Shown piece after piece: positions 42,621 through 55,325 of a stretch of 64,000 bases of DNA. The stretch lies in the NCBI RefSeq assembly GCF_024166365.1, contig NC_064831.1:27270768-27334767 (forward strand), written 5' to 3'. A program made the position numbers and the translations under genes. A model generated the notes under the pieces. It saw only the letters and a list, made by a program, of their open reading frames with translations, was not told the origin of the DNA and did not search any database. Every line of letters starts with the position of its first letter. The stretch's first letter is position 1. Source of the stretch: Elephas maximus indicus (taxonomy: Eukaryota > Chordata > Mammalia > Proboscidea > Elephantidae).

Positions 42621-42884
42621 TTATTGTCTTAAGTAATCCAGACTCTCACAGTTTATATTTAGGTGATAGCTGCATGGGAAGGTAAATTTGCAGAAAATGT
42701 CTGAAGAATCTTTATTTACTTTCTGTCTGCATATCCTGTATTAATTGGTCTCATACTTGACCTTGACAGCTAATTTATGGCAGGTCAACTGTATGCTTTC
42801 AGAGTTAAAATGCTGCTTTAGCCAATAATGAAATACAGAGATGATGGGTGAGAATTAACAGTGACTATTGTATCCTTTCTGATG

Positions 42885-43085
42885 CGTCTTTACAAGTGTA
42901 GTTTCTCATCTTTACAACAATCAGGGTTAAGTGTTACTAGCTTCATTTTACAGATAAAAATACCTAGGCTCAGAGAAATTAGGTAACTTGACTAACTGAT
43001 AGGCTTAGACTGATTAAATCCGCCTGAGTCTGCCTACCTCCAGCATCAGTGTGCTATTCTTCATGCTCCCACATGGCCTCAGAGA
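42885..43085 (-). repeat. MIR SINE
   Basis: Antisense core: cattttacagataaaaatac, ctcagagaaattaggtaact. Confidence 0.75.
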
Positions 43086-43134
43086 ACTGTAGGTTCTGTT
43101 AAGACCACTGTATTAAATATGAACTTTACAAAAC

Positions 43135-43370
43135 CATTTTAACTCTCAGGACCCATACCTCACACTATATACAAAAACTAATTCAAAATAGATCAAAGAC
43201 CTAAATATAAAGACCAAAACTATGAAGTTCATAGAAGAAAAAATAGGATCAGCACTAGGGCCCTAATACATGGCATTAACAGGATACAGACCACAACCAG
43301 AAACACACAAACTCCAGGAGATAAGCTACATAACTAGGATCTTCTAAAAATTAAACACTTATGTACTAAT
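43135..43370 (+). mobile_element. L1 ORF2 fragment (sense)
   Basis: caggacccatacctcacact, atagatcaaagacctaaata and acacaaactccaggagataa match L1 ORF2 C-terminal coding sequence; it is the complement of about 48590-48730 in the large L1. Confidence 0.8.
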
Positions 43371-43529
43371 CAGGACTTAAATGTTCATTGTTGTCATCAT
43401 TTATTTGCTATCATGAGCCCCACTTTTCATCACTTAATGTATGTAGATGTAGGCTAACATAGGGTTGATAATGGTTATTTGACATTGATGTTTTTAGCAT
43501 ACAAGAATTCTTTGCCTCCTTGGCCAGTC

Positions 43530-43563
43530 TAGGCCCTACTACTCAGGAGGGTAGTAGGGCCTA
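43530..43563 (+). repeat. Short perfect hairpin
   Basis: taggccctactac (43530-43542) and gtagtagggccta (43551-43563) are exact reverse complements with an 8-nt loop, immediately before an AfroSINE. Confidence 0.85.
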
Positions 43564-43567
43564 TATT

Positions 43568-43732
43568 AAACCAAAAAGACCCAAACCATTGCTGTCTAGT
43601 AGATTTCACTCATAGTGACCCTAGAGCACAGAGTAGAACTTTCCCATAGAATTTCCAAGGAGTGGCTGGTGATTCGAAGTGCTGACCTTTAGGTTAGCAG
43701 CCAAATGCTTAACGACTGCGCCACCAAGGCCC
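43568..43732 (-). mobile_element. AfroSINE
   Basis: Antisense copy, diverged: aaaccattgctgtctagtag through gcgccaccaaggccct. Confidence 0.9.
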
Positions 43733-43957
43733 TATGATCGGGCCTCCTAAAAAAGAAAACAAGATACTAATTTTTAAGGTTGTTTGTAAGGTAGGATGAG
43801 ATGGGAAATTGAGGTGTTTGGAATGGTCCAACATGTCATTTCCCTCAGATATGAACGGGGATTTTTGTCTTATTCCAGTAAATAATAACATTATTTCTCA
43901 TCAACAGCAGCTTGTGCTGAAATTAGTTGAATAAAATAACCTCTCCTGTATCAAAAT

Positions 43958-43992
43958 AGGAGCACTGGTGACACAGTGGTTAGGCTGCTAAA
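43958..43992 (+). mobile_element. AfroSINE 5' head fragment
   Basis: aggagcactggtgacacagt, then ggttaggctgctaaag; only the head is present, so it is truncated or recombined. Confidence 0.6.
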
Positions 43993-44584
43993 GATTTTAA
44001 AAATTACCTGGTCCAAACTAAGTTGGAGAAAGTAATTTCCAAAGACTGACTTGCCCAAGTTCATATAACTAACTGTAAGGAATCTAGACTCAACTCAGGT
44101 ATCGTTTCCCAGTTGTATTCTGCCCACCGTTCCACACTTTCGACAATATGATAAAGCTTTCACTGTAACTTTGTTACTGTAACCATTATTAATTTAGGTG
44201 ATTTTTGTTGTCTCACCTGTGCCCTTCTTCCTCCACTTCCTTCTCTGTAACTATCCACCAGATCAAAGCTATTCAGGAGCCTACACTACCATGTAAAGTG
44301 TGGGAAAATACTAGCTTCTTAAATTTTGGTCATTGTCAAGATGCAGCTGAGAAAAGAAATTTCACAAAATGGAATATATTGCATGTTAGAATAGTTCTCA
44401 AGAATAAATTAGCACAGGAAACTTAGATTTCCCTAATTTAATCTTGGTTCTGATTTCAGTAGTGCTGTATCAAAGGCGTTTAAACATATCTGCTTCCATT
44501 CTACACAAAGTGAAGATACTATATATCAACTTTCCTGCTCCCTGGTTACTTTGACAGATAAAATAATAAATGCAATGTAAATGC
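43993..44584. other. Unassigned 3' flank
   Basis: 44010-44150 looks like an old antisense MIR (gacttgcccaagttcatata). The rest is unique. No gene. Confidence 0.4.
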
Positions 44585-44741
44585 TGGAAACCCTGGTGGC
44601 GTAGTGGTTAAGTGCTACGGCTGCTAACCAAGAGGTCAACAGTTCAAATCTGCCAGGCGCTCCTTGGAAACTATGGGGCAGCTCTACTCTGTCCTATAGG
44701 GTCACTATTAGTCGGACTCGACTCAGCGGCAGTGGGTTTTG
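44585..44741 (+). mobile_element. AfroSINE
   Basis: Sense copy: ggaaaccctggtggcgtagt through gactcagcggcagtgggttt. Confidence 0.95.
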
Positions 44742-45169
44742 TATGTAAATGCTAACCTGGGGATTTCCCTGAGCCCTTTTACATTAAATTTCATGTGGCT
44801 CTATTATTCTGAAGTATGTGTGTTCCATGTAATTACGTAATATTGGGTGAACAAATTTCTTGGTCTTGTATTTAGGATGCTGTTTTAAGAATTATTTGGA
44901 AAGATGTATTTAATGTCTGCTTCTTTACTAGCATGTTTTCATGCAGTGCTTGTTAAAATCAGCCGTTCAGGTTTAATTTTGTTGGGTGATATGTTTGGCT
45001 GTGTGCCACAATTTTATTTCATAGTGTTAAAAAATGTTGTGGTGTTAAGTTTTATTTGTGGACTAAGATAAAACATAATGATACACCTTCCATTATAAAT
45101 GACTGAAAATTTGTGTATATGACTGATTTTTTTTTATTTTAAAAAGCTTAACAAATTAAAAAGATAATT

Positions 45170-46080
45170 ATGTAATTGATAATCAGAAAATACAAATAAG
45201 CAGAAGTCACTTATGATCCCATCACCCAAGACAATTGTAGTTAACACATTTAAGGAACCTAGCAATGTAGTAGTTAAAGAGCTTGGCTGCTAACCAAAAG
45301 GTGGGAAGTTTGAATCTACCACTACTCATTGGAAACCCTATAGGGCCGTTCTGCTCTGTCCTGTAGGGTTGCTATGAGCCGGAATCAGCTTAATGACAAC
45401 AGGTTTATTTTTTTAAAATATATCCTTCCTTCTATTTTAGTTTCCAGTGCATTTTCCCCTGTAGCTAAAATTAAGGTGAGAATGAAGAAGAGATACAGCC
45501 TCTCTCTCTGTCTCTTTTTTCATTTATAGGTCTAAATGTGTGCATATATGTATATAAAACATAAACACATGCACATGTGCATATATGCAAACAAACATAT
45601 ATACATTAAAAAAAATGTGGTCAATTTGATTCCAACTTGTATACGTACATACATTTTAATTCTTTGAAATAAAAATGAGATCAAACTAAATTTTTGGTAA
45701 CCATATTTTCCATTCAATAATGTATCATGAACATACTCTCACACTAATATACCTTTCTAATAATCTTTGGTGCTGCAACTACAATTTATTTAACCTATTA
45801 CTGGGTAATTTGTTTTCTTTAAAATATTTTACTATGGTAAATAATGATACAGTTAATACCCTTGTGGCCATATCTTTGTGTATGTTCTTTTTCTTTAACA
45901 TGATTTCCAAAAGTGGAATTACTGGGTTAAGTGGCAAACTCCCTTTGAAGGCTTTTGATATATATTTTCCAGCTGCCCTTTTTTTCATTTTTTAAATCTT
46001 TTCCAGTTTGATATTGAAAATTAGTGTCACATTGTCAATTTTGAAATGAAATACCAGTGCAGTAGAATATCTTTTCATGT
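45170..46080 (-). mobile_element. Old L1 (L1M type), 3' UTR region
   Basis: Antisense phrases: ttatgatcccatcacccaag, tggtaaccatattttccatt, ggaattactgggttaagtgg. An AfroSINE (45253-45405) and a CATA-type simple repeat (about 45540-45605) lie inside. Confidence 0.6.
45253..45405 (+). mobile_element. AfroSINE inside old L1
   Basis: Sense copy: ggaacctagcaatgtagtag through gcttaatgacaacaggttta. Confidence 0.9.
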
Positions 46081-46121
46081 TTATTGCCAATTAGTATTTC
46101 CTTCTCAATTAAGTTGATAAA

Positions 46122-46282
46122 AAACCAAAACCAAACCCATTGCCATCAAGTCCGACTCCTAGTGACCCGGTAGGACAGAGTAGAACTGCCCCATAGGATT
46201 TCCAAGGAGCTATCAGTGACTTTGAACTGCCAACCTTTTGGTTAGCAGTTGAATGCTTAACCACTGCACCACCAGGGCTCCT
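46122..46282 (-). mobile_element. AfroSINE
   Basis: Antisense copy: ccaaacccattgccatcaag through caccaccagggctcc. Confidence 0.93.
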
Positions 46283-46831
46283 TGATAGCTAGGCATTTTA
46301 AATGTAGTAGACTGAGCTGCTTGAGATGACCATCTGTGAATTCTTTTTGAATCTGTACCATTCAACAAATTTGTTTTGAGTCCTTGGTATATAGGAGTCA
46401 AGAGTACAGCACTAAACAAGAAAGACATGTCTTCGTGAAGCTTACAGATTAGTGGTGACAGTTAACTTCTAATTTTTTTGAGAATTTTTGTACACATTGT
46501 TTAAAGTCAGACACATGAACACTTATAAAGGTATACATGTGTATACTAGCATTTTTGGGGAGCTCAAATACAATGTATGGAATTTGAAATGACATAGTGT
46601 ATCTAAAGTCTCTGTTTTACCTGATGTCTATATAACTTACTTTGTTGAAAGATCAGAATTAGAAAATATTGTATTTTACCATGTATCAATACACAAAGAA
46701 TCATAAGACATAATTTCATTTTTAAGGTACTTAAAAATCTCTTTGCAATGTGGCATAGATTTTCAGAGACAGACCATGCTCCCATACCCAGGTAAGACTA
46801 GATTAATTTCCCAATGTTCTTAGCCAAACAA
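46283..46831. other. Unassigned spacer
   Basis: Unique or old repeat sequence; no gene. Confidence 0.35.
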
Positions 46832-47779
46832 AATATTTTTTTTATTGTACTTTAGATGAAAGTTTACAGAACAAACTAGTTCCTTATTAAACAGTTAGTA
46901 CACATATTGTTTTATGACATTGGTTAACAACCCCATGACATGCCAGCGCTCTCCCTTCTCAACCTTGGGTTCCCTGTTACCAGCTTTCCTGTCCCCTCCT
47001 GCCTTCTAGTTCTTTGCCCCTGGGCTGGTGTGCCCCTTTAGTCTCATTTTGTTTTACAGGCCTGTCCAATCTTTGGCTGAAGGGTGAACCTCAGCAGTGA
47101 CTTCATTGCTGAGCTGAAAGGGCGTCTGGGGGCCAGACTCTCAGGATTTCTCCAATCTCTATCGGGCCAGAAAGTCTGGTTTTTCAGTTAGATTTTGTTC
47201 TACCTTTTTTTCCAGCTCTGTCCAGGACCCTCTATGGTGATCCCTGTTGGAACAGTCAGTGGTGGTAGCTGGGCACCACCTAGTTGTACTAGACTCAGTT
47301 TGGTGGAGGCTGTGGTAGATGTGGTCCATTATTCCTTTGGACTAATCTTTCCCTTTTGTCTTTAGTTTTCTTCATTCTTCCTTGCTCCCGAAGGGGTGAG
47401 ACCAGTGAAGTATCCTAGATATACGCTCACAGCCTTTTAAGACCCCAGATACTACTTACCAAACTAGAACGTCGATCATGTACTTTATAAAGTACGTTAT
47501 GCCAAATGAGCTAGATGTTCCCCAAGACTGTGGTCCCCACACCCCTTAGGCCAGCACTTCAGTCCCTCAGCGAGTATGGATGTGTCTATGGAGCTTCCAT
47601 GACCTTGCCTTGTACAAGTGCTAGCTTCCCCAGTATTGTGTACTGTCTTACCCTTTGCCAGAGTTACCACTTGTCTCTTTTTCCATCCCCACCCTTACCC
47701 TCCCTTGTAACCATTAAAGATTATTTCTTTTTATGTGTAAACCTTTTCATAAGTTTTTACAGTAGTGGTCTCATACAAT

Positions 47780-50700
47780 TTTTGTCTTTTTGTGATTGAC
47801 TTATTTCACTCAGCATGATGCTCTCCAGGTTCATCCATGTTGTGAGATGCTTCACAGATTCATCGTTCTTTATCGTTGCGTACCACTCCATTGTGTGTAT
47901 GTAACGTAGTTTATCTGGTCATCTGTTGATGGGCATTTAGGTTGTTTCCGTCTTTTTGCTGTTGTGAACAATGCTGCAATGAATGTGGGTGTGCATATGT
48001 GTATTTGTGTGACGACTTTTATTTCTCTAGGGTATATTCCTGGGAGTGGGAATTGTGGATCACATGGTATTTCTATTTCTAGCTTTCTAAGGAAGCACCA
48101 TGTCATTTTCCAAAACGGTAGTATCATTTTTGCATTCCCACCAGCAGTGCATAAGAGTTCTGATCTCCCAGCAGCCTCTCCAACATTTGTTATTTCCTGT
48201 TTTTTTGATTCATGCCGGTAATGCCAGGGTGAGATGATATCTCATTGTGGTTTTGATTTTCATTTCTCTAATGCCTAGTGATCATGAGCGTTTCCTCCTG
48301 TATGTGTTGGCCGCTTGAATGTCTTCCTTGGTGAAGTGTCTGTTTATTTCTTTTGCCCATTTTTTAATTGGATTATTTGTCTTTTTGCCGTAGAGGTGTT
48401 GGATTTTCTTGTAGATTTTAGAGATTAGATCTTTGTCTGATTTGTAATAGCCAAAAAGTTTTTCCCAGTCTGTAGGTTCTCTTTTTACTCTTTTGGTGAA
48501 ATCTTTTGATGAGCGTAAGTGTTTAGTTTTTAGAAGATCACAGTTATCTAGCTTATCTTGTGGAGTTTGTGTGTTCTTGGTTGTGGTTTATATCCTGTTA
48601 ATGCCGTGTATTAGGGCCCTAGCATTTATCCGGTTTTTTTCAATGAACTTCATAGTTTGGGGCTTTATATTTAGGTCTTTGATCTGTTTTAAATTAGTTT
48701 TTGTATATGGTGTGAGGTATGGGTCCTGTTCCTTTTTTTTTTTTTTTTGCAGATGGACATCCAGTTTTGCCAGCACCATTTGTTAAAAAGACTGTCCTTA
48801 CCCCATTTGATGGACTTTGGGCCCTTGTCAAAGATCAGGTGACCATAGCTGGATCGATTTACATCTGGGTTCTCAATTCTGTTCCATTGGTCAATGTATC
48901 TGTCATTGTACCACTACCAGTCTATTTTGACTACTGTAGCTGCATAGTAGGTTCTGAGGTCAGGTAGTGCGAGTCCCCCTACTTTATTCTTCTTCTTCAA
49001 TAGTGCTTTACTTATCCAGGAGTACTTCTCTTTCCATATAAAGTTAAGGTGTTTTTCCACCTCTTTAAAGAATGTTGTTGGTATTTGGATCGGGATTGCA
49101 TTGTATTTGTAAATAGCTTTGGGTAGAATTGTCATTTTCACAATGTTGAGCCTACATATGCGTGAGCATGGTATGTTTTTCCATTTATGTAGATCTCTTG
49201 GTTTCTTGCAGTAGTGTTTTGTAGTTTTCTTTGTATAGGTCCTTTACATCCCTGGTTAGATTTATTCGTAAGTATTTTATTTTTTTAGGATATAAATGGT
49301 ATTGTTTTTGTGATTTCCTTTTCATCATTTTGTTTATTGGTGTATAGAAATCCAACTGATTTTTGTATGTTTATCATGTATCGTGCTAGTCAGTGGCATC
49401 TTTCTATTCCAGTAGTTTTCTCATGGATTCTTTTGGATTTTCTATGTATAGTATCATATCATCTGCAGATAAGGACAGTTTAGCTTCTTCATTACCAATT
49501 TGTATGCTCTTTATTTCTTTTTCTTGCCTTATTGCACTAGCTAGGACTTCTAGCGCAATGTTAAATAGGAGTGATAATAAAGGGCATCCTTGTTCCTGTT
49601 CTCAAGGGGAAAGTTTTCAGCCTCTGTCCATTAATAATGATGTTGGCTTTTGATTTTGCATAGATGTCCTTTATTATGTTGACAAATATCCCTTCTATAC
49701 CTATTTTATTGAGAGTTTTTATCAGGAATGGGTGTTAGACTTTTTCTAATGCGTTTTCTGCATCGAGATGATCGTGTGATTCTTTTCTTTCTTTTTATTA
49801 ATGTGGTGGATTATGTTGATTGATTTTCTAATGTTGAACCATCCTTGCATACCTAGTATGAATCCCACTAGGTCATGGTGTATTATATTTTTGATATGAT
49901 GCTGAATTCTATTGGCTAGAATTTTGTTGAGAATTTTTGCATATGTATTCATGAGAGATATTTGTAATTTTCTTTTTTTGTGATGTCTCTGCCTGGTTTT
50001 GGTGTCAGCGTTATGCTGGCTTCATATAATGAAGAATGAATTCAAAAGTATCACTTCCTTTTCTAAGTTCTGAAATAGTTTGCGTAGTAATGGTGTAAGC
50101 TCTTCTTTGAATGTTTGGACCAGGGCTTTTTTTTTTGTTGGGCATTTTTTTTTTTTTTTTTTTTACTTTTTCAATCTCTTGTTATGGGTCTGTTCAGATT
50201 TTCAACATCATTTTGTGTTAGTTTGGGTAGTGTGTTTCTAGAAATTTATCCATTTCCTCTAGGTTTTCAACTTTGTCGGAGTATAGATTTTCATAATACT
50301 CTATTAACAGTCTTTTTTATTTCAGTTGAATCTGTAGTTATGTCCCCCATTTCATTTCTTATTTGGGTTATTTCTGTCCTCTCCTATTTTTCTTTTGTCA
50401 GTTTGGCCAGTGCTTTGTTGATTTTGTTGATCCTTTCAAAAAACCAAGTTTTGGGTTTGTTGATTCTTTCTATTGCTTTTCTAGCCTCTATTTCATTTAT
50501 TTCTGCCCTGATCTCTATTATTTCCTTTCTTCTGGGGGCTGTGGGCTTATTTTGCTATTCTCTATTTGTTCAAGTTGTGTAACTAATGTTTTGATTTTGT
50601 CCCTTTCTTTTTTGATGTGTGTATCTATTGCTATAAATTGACCTCTGCGCACTGCCTTTGCTGTGTTCCAGTGGTTTTGGTATGATGTGTTTTCATTCTC

Positions 50701-51580
50701 GTTTGATTCTAGGAATTTTTTGATTCCATCTCTGATTTCTTCAAATCCCTGGTTGTTTTTAAGTAGGGTGTTATTCAGTTTCCATGTAATTGTTTTTTTT
50801 TTTTCTTTCTTGCACTTCCTTTTGTTAATTTCTACCTTGATGGCATTGTGGTCAGAGAAGATACTTTGTATTACCTCAGTGTTTTGGATTTTGTTGAGGG
50901 TTGCTCTGTGGCGTAAAATGTTGTCTCTTCTGGAGAACATTCCATGTGTGTTGGAAAAGAATGTGTACTTTGCAGCTGTTGGGTAGAGTGTTCTGTTTAT
51001 GTCTATGAGGTCAAGTTGACTGATTGTGCCTGTTAGATCTTCTGTATCTTTGTTGAATTTGTTTCTAGATGTTCGGTCCTTCACTGAGAGTGGTATGTAT
51101 GTCTCCTACTATTATTGTGGAACTGTCAGTTTCTCTTTTCAGTGCTGTTAGAGTTTGTTTTATGTATTTTGGAGCCTTGTCATTGGGTGTGTAGATGTTT
51201 ATTATGGCTAAGTCTTCATGATGGATCATCCATTTAATCATTATATAGTGCCCTTCTTTGTCTTTTAAAGTTTATTTTATCTGAGATTAGTATTGCCACT
51301 TCTGATTTTTTGGAGTAGTTATTTGCTTGATAAATATTTTTCCATTCTTTGATTTTTAATAAATTTACATCTTTGTTAACTAAGGTATGTCTCCGGTAGA
51401 TGGCATATTGATGGATCCTGTGTTTTTATCCATCCTGTCACTTTCTGTCTCTTCATGGGTGCATTTAGGCCATTTACATTCATTGTAAGTATTGATAGGT
51501 GTGAGTTTATTGCTGTCATTTTGTAGTACTTTTTTTTTTTTTTTTTTGTGGTGCTGACACTTTCTTTGTTCCTCTTACTT
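47780..51580 (-). pseudogene. L1 ORF2 remnant (endonuclease and reverse transcriptase)
   Basis: Starts near 51520 with the endonuclease N-terminus (INSHLSILTMNVNGLNAP). 50518-51084 covers the rest of the endonuclease, 49746-49952 a reverse transcriptase block ([17 protein letters not shown]), 48914-49141 the C-terminal part ([17 protein letters not shown]), and 47870-48127 the end. Many stops and frameshifts; not functional. Confidence 0.88.
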
Positions 51581-51949
51581 TCCTGTGCTGAATTCTTTTT
51601 GTTTGTGGGTTTCTTTTTCATTTGTTTTGTTTTTGTAGATTCTGTTTTTATTGAGACTTTCTGTTTTTATTCTTTATTTTGATGCGTAGGTTTGTTAACT
51701 ATCTTTGTGGTTACCTTGAAATTTACCCTTATCTTCCTAGGTTTGAACTAGTGTATTTGCCTTGCCTTCCTCTCCATTAGAAAGTTGTGTACCCACACTG
51801 TTTATTTCCTCTTTTATTGTTCTGACGTGGTTGTCATATACAGATTAAACTCTGTGTTTCCCTGTTGTAATTCTTTTGGTTATAAGTAGTCCTTGAGAGT
51901 TCATTTCCTAGGTTGGTATCTGGCTGGTACAATCTCGCATCCTAGATTC

Positions 51950-52740
51950 AGGCTGTGGTCTGATGTTGTTTGTTCTCAGAGTGAAGGACTCCCTTTAATA
52001 ATTCTTGTAAGTTTTTATATATTCCCTTAATTTCTGTTTATCTGGAAATGTCCTAATTTCACCATCATATTTGAACGAAGGTTTTGCAGGATATATTATT
52101 TGTGGTTGGCAATTTTTTTCTTTCAAGGTTTTATATATGTCATCCCATTGCCTTCTTGCCTTCAAGGTTTCTGCCAAATAATCAGAGCTTAGTTTTATTG
52201 TTTCTCCTCTGTATGTGACTTGTTTTTCTTGAGCTGCTCTCAGGATTTTTTCTTCAACTTTGGTTTTAGCGAGTGTGATTATGGTATGCCTTAGTGATTT
52301 TATTTTGGGCTCTTCGATGGCACTGGGCCGGGGGGGGGGTTGGGGTCCTGCATGGGGTTCGTTGAGCTTCTTGGATGGTCAGCTTGTCATCTTTCATGAT
52401 ATTAGGGGAGTTTTCTGTCAGCAATTCTTCAGTAATCCTCTCTGTGTTTTCTATTTTCTCCCCCTTTTTTGGAACTCCAATCACTTGCAAGTTTTTCTTT
52501 TGAGTGTATCCCCTATCCTTCTCAGGGCTTCTTCATTTTTCTTCGTTCTTTTTTCTGATTTTTCCTCAAACAAAGTTGTATCCAAGTGTTTGTCTTGAGT
52601 TTTGCTGATCCTGTCTTCCATCATTTCAAACCTGCTCCTCAGGCCTTCTATGACACTGTCCATGTCTGAAATCTTGTTTTTTATCTTTTGGACTTCTGTT
52701 TTTGTATGATTTCTAGTTTTTAATTTATTTTAGCGTTTTG
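51950..52740 (-). pseudogene. L1 ORF1 remnant
   Basis: Read on the - strand: 52481-52663 is coiled coil (FEMMEDRISKTQDKHLD), 52266-52490 the RRM start (VIGVPKKGEKIEN) and 51995-52177 the C-terminal domain (ARRQWDDIYKTLKEKNCQP). Frames shift between them. A G run at 52328-52338 on the + strand interrupts the RRM. Confidence 0.85.
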
Positions 52741-53539
52741 TTCCTGTATTATTTTCCTGAATCCTTCCATTTCTTTGTATTTTCCCTGAATTTATCTATT
52801 TTTTTCTTTTTTGTCTTCTTTTTGTTTCAACTCTTGGGTCGCTCTGAATATTAGAGATTTGAATTCCCTGTCAGTGCCTTTTCTTCTACTGGAAAGTTAT
52901 CTGATGTTTTATTGTATATGCCTACTGAAATCATCCTGTCCTGGTTTTTTATGTTTTGTTAGTGTCTCCTGTCATCAGGACATTCAGTAGTTATTTTCTT
53001 CGTTTATTGATTGTAGATCTGTTTTTTTTCCCTGCTTTATTGTTTTATTTGGTTATGTCTGAGCAGGCTGTCTGTGTGTTCTTTGTTTTTACTCATCTGT
53101 GGTCACAATACTTTTCATCTCCTTGTCCAATGAGCAGGGCCAATTGCTCATCTATGGTGCAGCAGGGCAGGCCCAGCTGAAGCGGAGGGGCTGAGATGGG
53201 TTGTTTGTGGCACATATGAGGGCCAACAGGGTGGGCCAGGAATCAATGCTGGGGGCATTCCCGTGGGCTGTGCCTGTGCTGCTCGGGGGTGTGATGTTCT
53301 GCACACGGTGCAGGTAGGCAGGAAGGAGGGGGGAGGTTGTGATGTGTGGAGCTAGTATGGGTATGGGAAAGAGGAGAGAGAAACAGGAGTCAAAAACAAA
53401 AAACAAAGAGTGCCCAGGGACCTTGCCATTGGAATGGAGAGATGAGAAACTGAGAAATAGAGAAAAACAAAAAGGAAAAACAACAACAAAAAAAAAACAG
53501 AGGTGGTTAAAAGAAAAAAATCTAGATAAAAATTAAAAA

Positions 53540-54560
53540 ACAAACAAACCCCAGAGGCTCCACCAGTGTGGCTGCAAAGACTGGAAAGCGGCTCCCATGC
53601 TGGGCAGTATAGCCTGGTAGAGGGGTTATAGGGTCACACAGTGCCAGGTATTCAGGAGACATGAAAAGAAGGTAAGTATGGAGAGACAAGAACTGAGACA
53701 TGAAGAAAGACAAAAAAGGAAAAAAAGAAAAAAAAAAAAAAGCCCCCAGGGATCCCACTGATGCAGCTGTGCAGACTAGGGAGATGGCTCCTAAGCTGTG
53801 CAGTGCAGCCCGGCTAGAAAGGGCTCCCAAGCTGCAAAAAGAAAAATAAAGCAAACCAAAACAAAGGGGGAAAAAAAAAAAGCCCCAGGGATCCCACCAG
53901 TGTGGTGTCACGGGCCGGGGGCATGATTCCACAGTCCGGTGGCACTTCCCAGCCTTTCAAGAGGAAAGGTGGCACACTGGGCCAGGTGTTTGAGAGAAAG
54001 GAGGGGGAGGTGGTGGGAGGCATGAAAAAAACAAAAGAAAAAGGCAACATCAGCAACAGAGGGCACTCAGGAAGCCAACCAGTGTGGGCGGGGTGAATCC
54101 AAGCAGCCTGGGGTCGAAGTAGTGGAAGGCTGGGGGTTGGAGGGAAGAAGGGTGGGAGTTAGGAAAGCATATATCGCTGGTTACTGGATGCTGTGTCTAC
54201 TGCTGGGAACTTTGTGAAGCTGCTTTCCCATATTCCCTGTCCACCAATCTCCGATTTGGTTGGGGTGAATTCAAGCGGCATGGACACAATACTTCCTGGA
54301 TGGCTGAGCCACCATGGCCAGCTAGAAAGCATGGAGGTAGAGCAATGGGGAAAGGATAGGGGTGGGAAAGTGTGTATCACTGGTTACCAGGTGCGCTGGC
54401 TCCTCCTGGGAGCTCTGTGAAGCTGCTTTCCCATGCTCCCTGTCCGCCAATCTCCAACAGGAGTCCAAGATGGCAAATCTGTGCTATGTTAGGTGATAGG
54501 GGACCTCTGCACGTGTCTCTCCTTGCTCTCTGTTCTCTGTCAGTTTCTTATTCCATTCGA
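53540..54560 (-). repeat. Tandemly repeated segments in the L1 5' UTR
   Basis: A block with gaagctgctttccca and ccaatctcc occurs at about 54093-54260 and 54265-54460, with a partial third copy beginning gagtccaaga near 54462. A second set (cagggatcccac or similar, after an A run) occurs near 53550, 53743 and 53882. Spacing is about 140-200 bp. Confidence 0.7.
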
Positions 54561-54880
54561 TGCTTAGCTGAGTTCTTTACCTCTTCATTTGACACTTTGG
54601 GTTCCAGGATTGACATTTGTCTCTGTTTTACTTTTTCAGGTCTTTGCTGTGGAGGGACAACATGGTGCTTCTGTTTATGGTGCCATGTTGGCCGGAACAG
54701 CCAAACAAAATCTTATCAAGAATGTGGTGATAACCCAGGCAGGGACAGATGCAGCACATCTGAGCACTCCTGACCTCAGACTCCAGAATCCCAAACAAGC
54801 AAACTGCCAGTGATGCTGTCTGTGCAATGTAAGGCTTTAAGAAGTTCTGACAAGTCCTATTCTTCTTCCTGTGCCACATT

Positions 54881-54938
54881 GTTGTTGTTAGGTGCTGTTG
54901 AGATGGTTCCAACTCATAGCGACCCTATACACAACAGA
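54881..54938 (-). mobile_element. RTE/SINE tail, 58-bp insertion with target-site duplication
   Basis: The antisense tail with gttgttgtta and tccaactcatagcgacccta is flanked by the exact 8-bp repeat gccacatt at 54873-54880 and 54939-54946. Confidence 0.85.
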
Positions 54939-55257
54939 GCCACATTACCATTCCAGAAAAATAAACACCAAACATACATGATTCCTTTTAAGGGAATGTT
55001 TACAAGAATTTAAGTTCTGGAATGAAATTAACCATCAACAAAGCATGCCTTCATCTGGTAGGAGAAAGTAGAATCAGTGCGATTATAACACCCTCAAGGT
55101 TTTCAGTGCCATGAAAGACTAATTTACACACTCCAACTCCACAGTCTGATTTAATATTTATTCAGTGTCATTCTGATAATAAGTGTAGTTCAGGGACTAA
55201 GATTGCGAATCTGACTTTAAAACAAAACAGTAATGATTTCTTATGGGGTTTGTAATA

Positions 55258-55325
55258 ATAAGATAGGAAGAAAGGCCTAGAGATCTACTTCCAAACATCA
55301 GCCAATGAAAACCCTATTGATCACA
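55258..55325 (+). mobile_element. RTE-related SINE body fragment
   Basis: aggaagaaaggcctagagat, then cagccaatgaaaaccctatt matches the body of the tRNA-Gly SINE at 11840-12183 and the piece at 58165. Confidence 0.75.

Larger units (their letters stand above)
46832..54830 (-). mobile_element. Near full-length L1 LINE (Afrotherian type)
   Basis: On the - strand the order is 5' UTR (about 54830-52760), ORF1 (about 52700-51950), ORF2 (about 51580-47780), 3' UTR (47780-46832) and a short A-rich end. ORF1 and ORF2 are broken by several stops and shifts. The order is continuous, with no other insertion seen. The 5' end is not exactly placed; a YY1-like site (gccatgttg, 54682-54690) lies near it, as in L1 promoters of other mammals. 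Confidence 0.85.

Noticed and set aside
50115-50582. 155-codon hydrophobic ORF on the + strand resembling a membrane protein
   Set aside because: Antisense shadow of L1 ORF2; the minus strand carries the recognisable endonuclease/RT frames.
54372-54813. 133- and 74-codon ORFs as a secreted-protein gene
   Set aside because: They lie in the 5' UTR of the minus-strand L1, antisense, with no splice or homology support.
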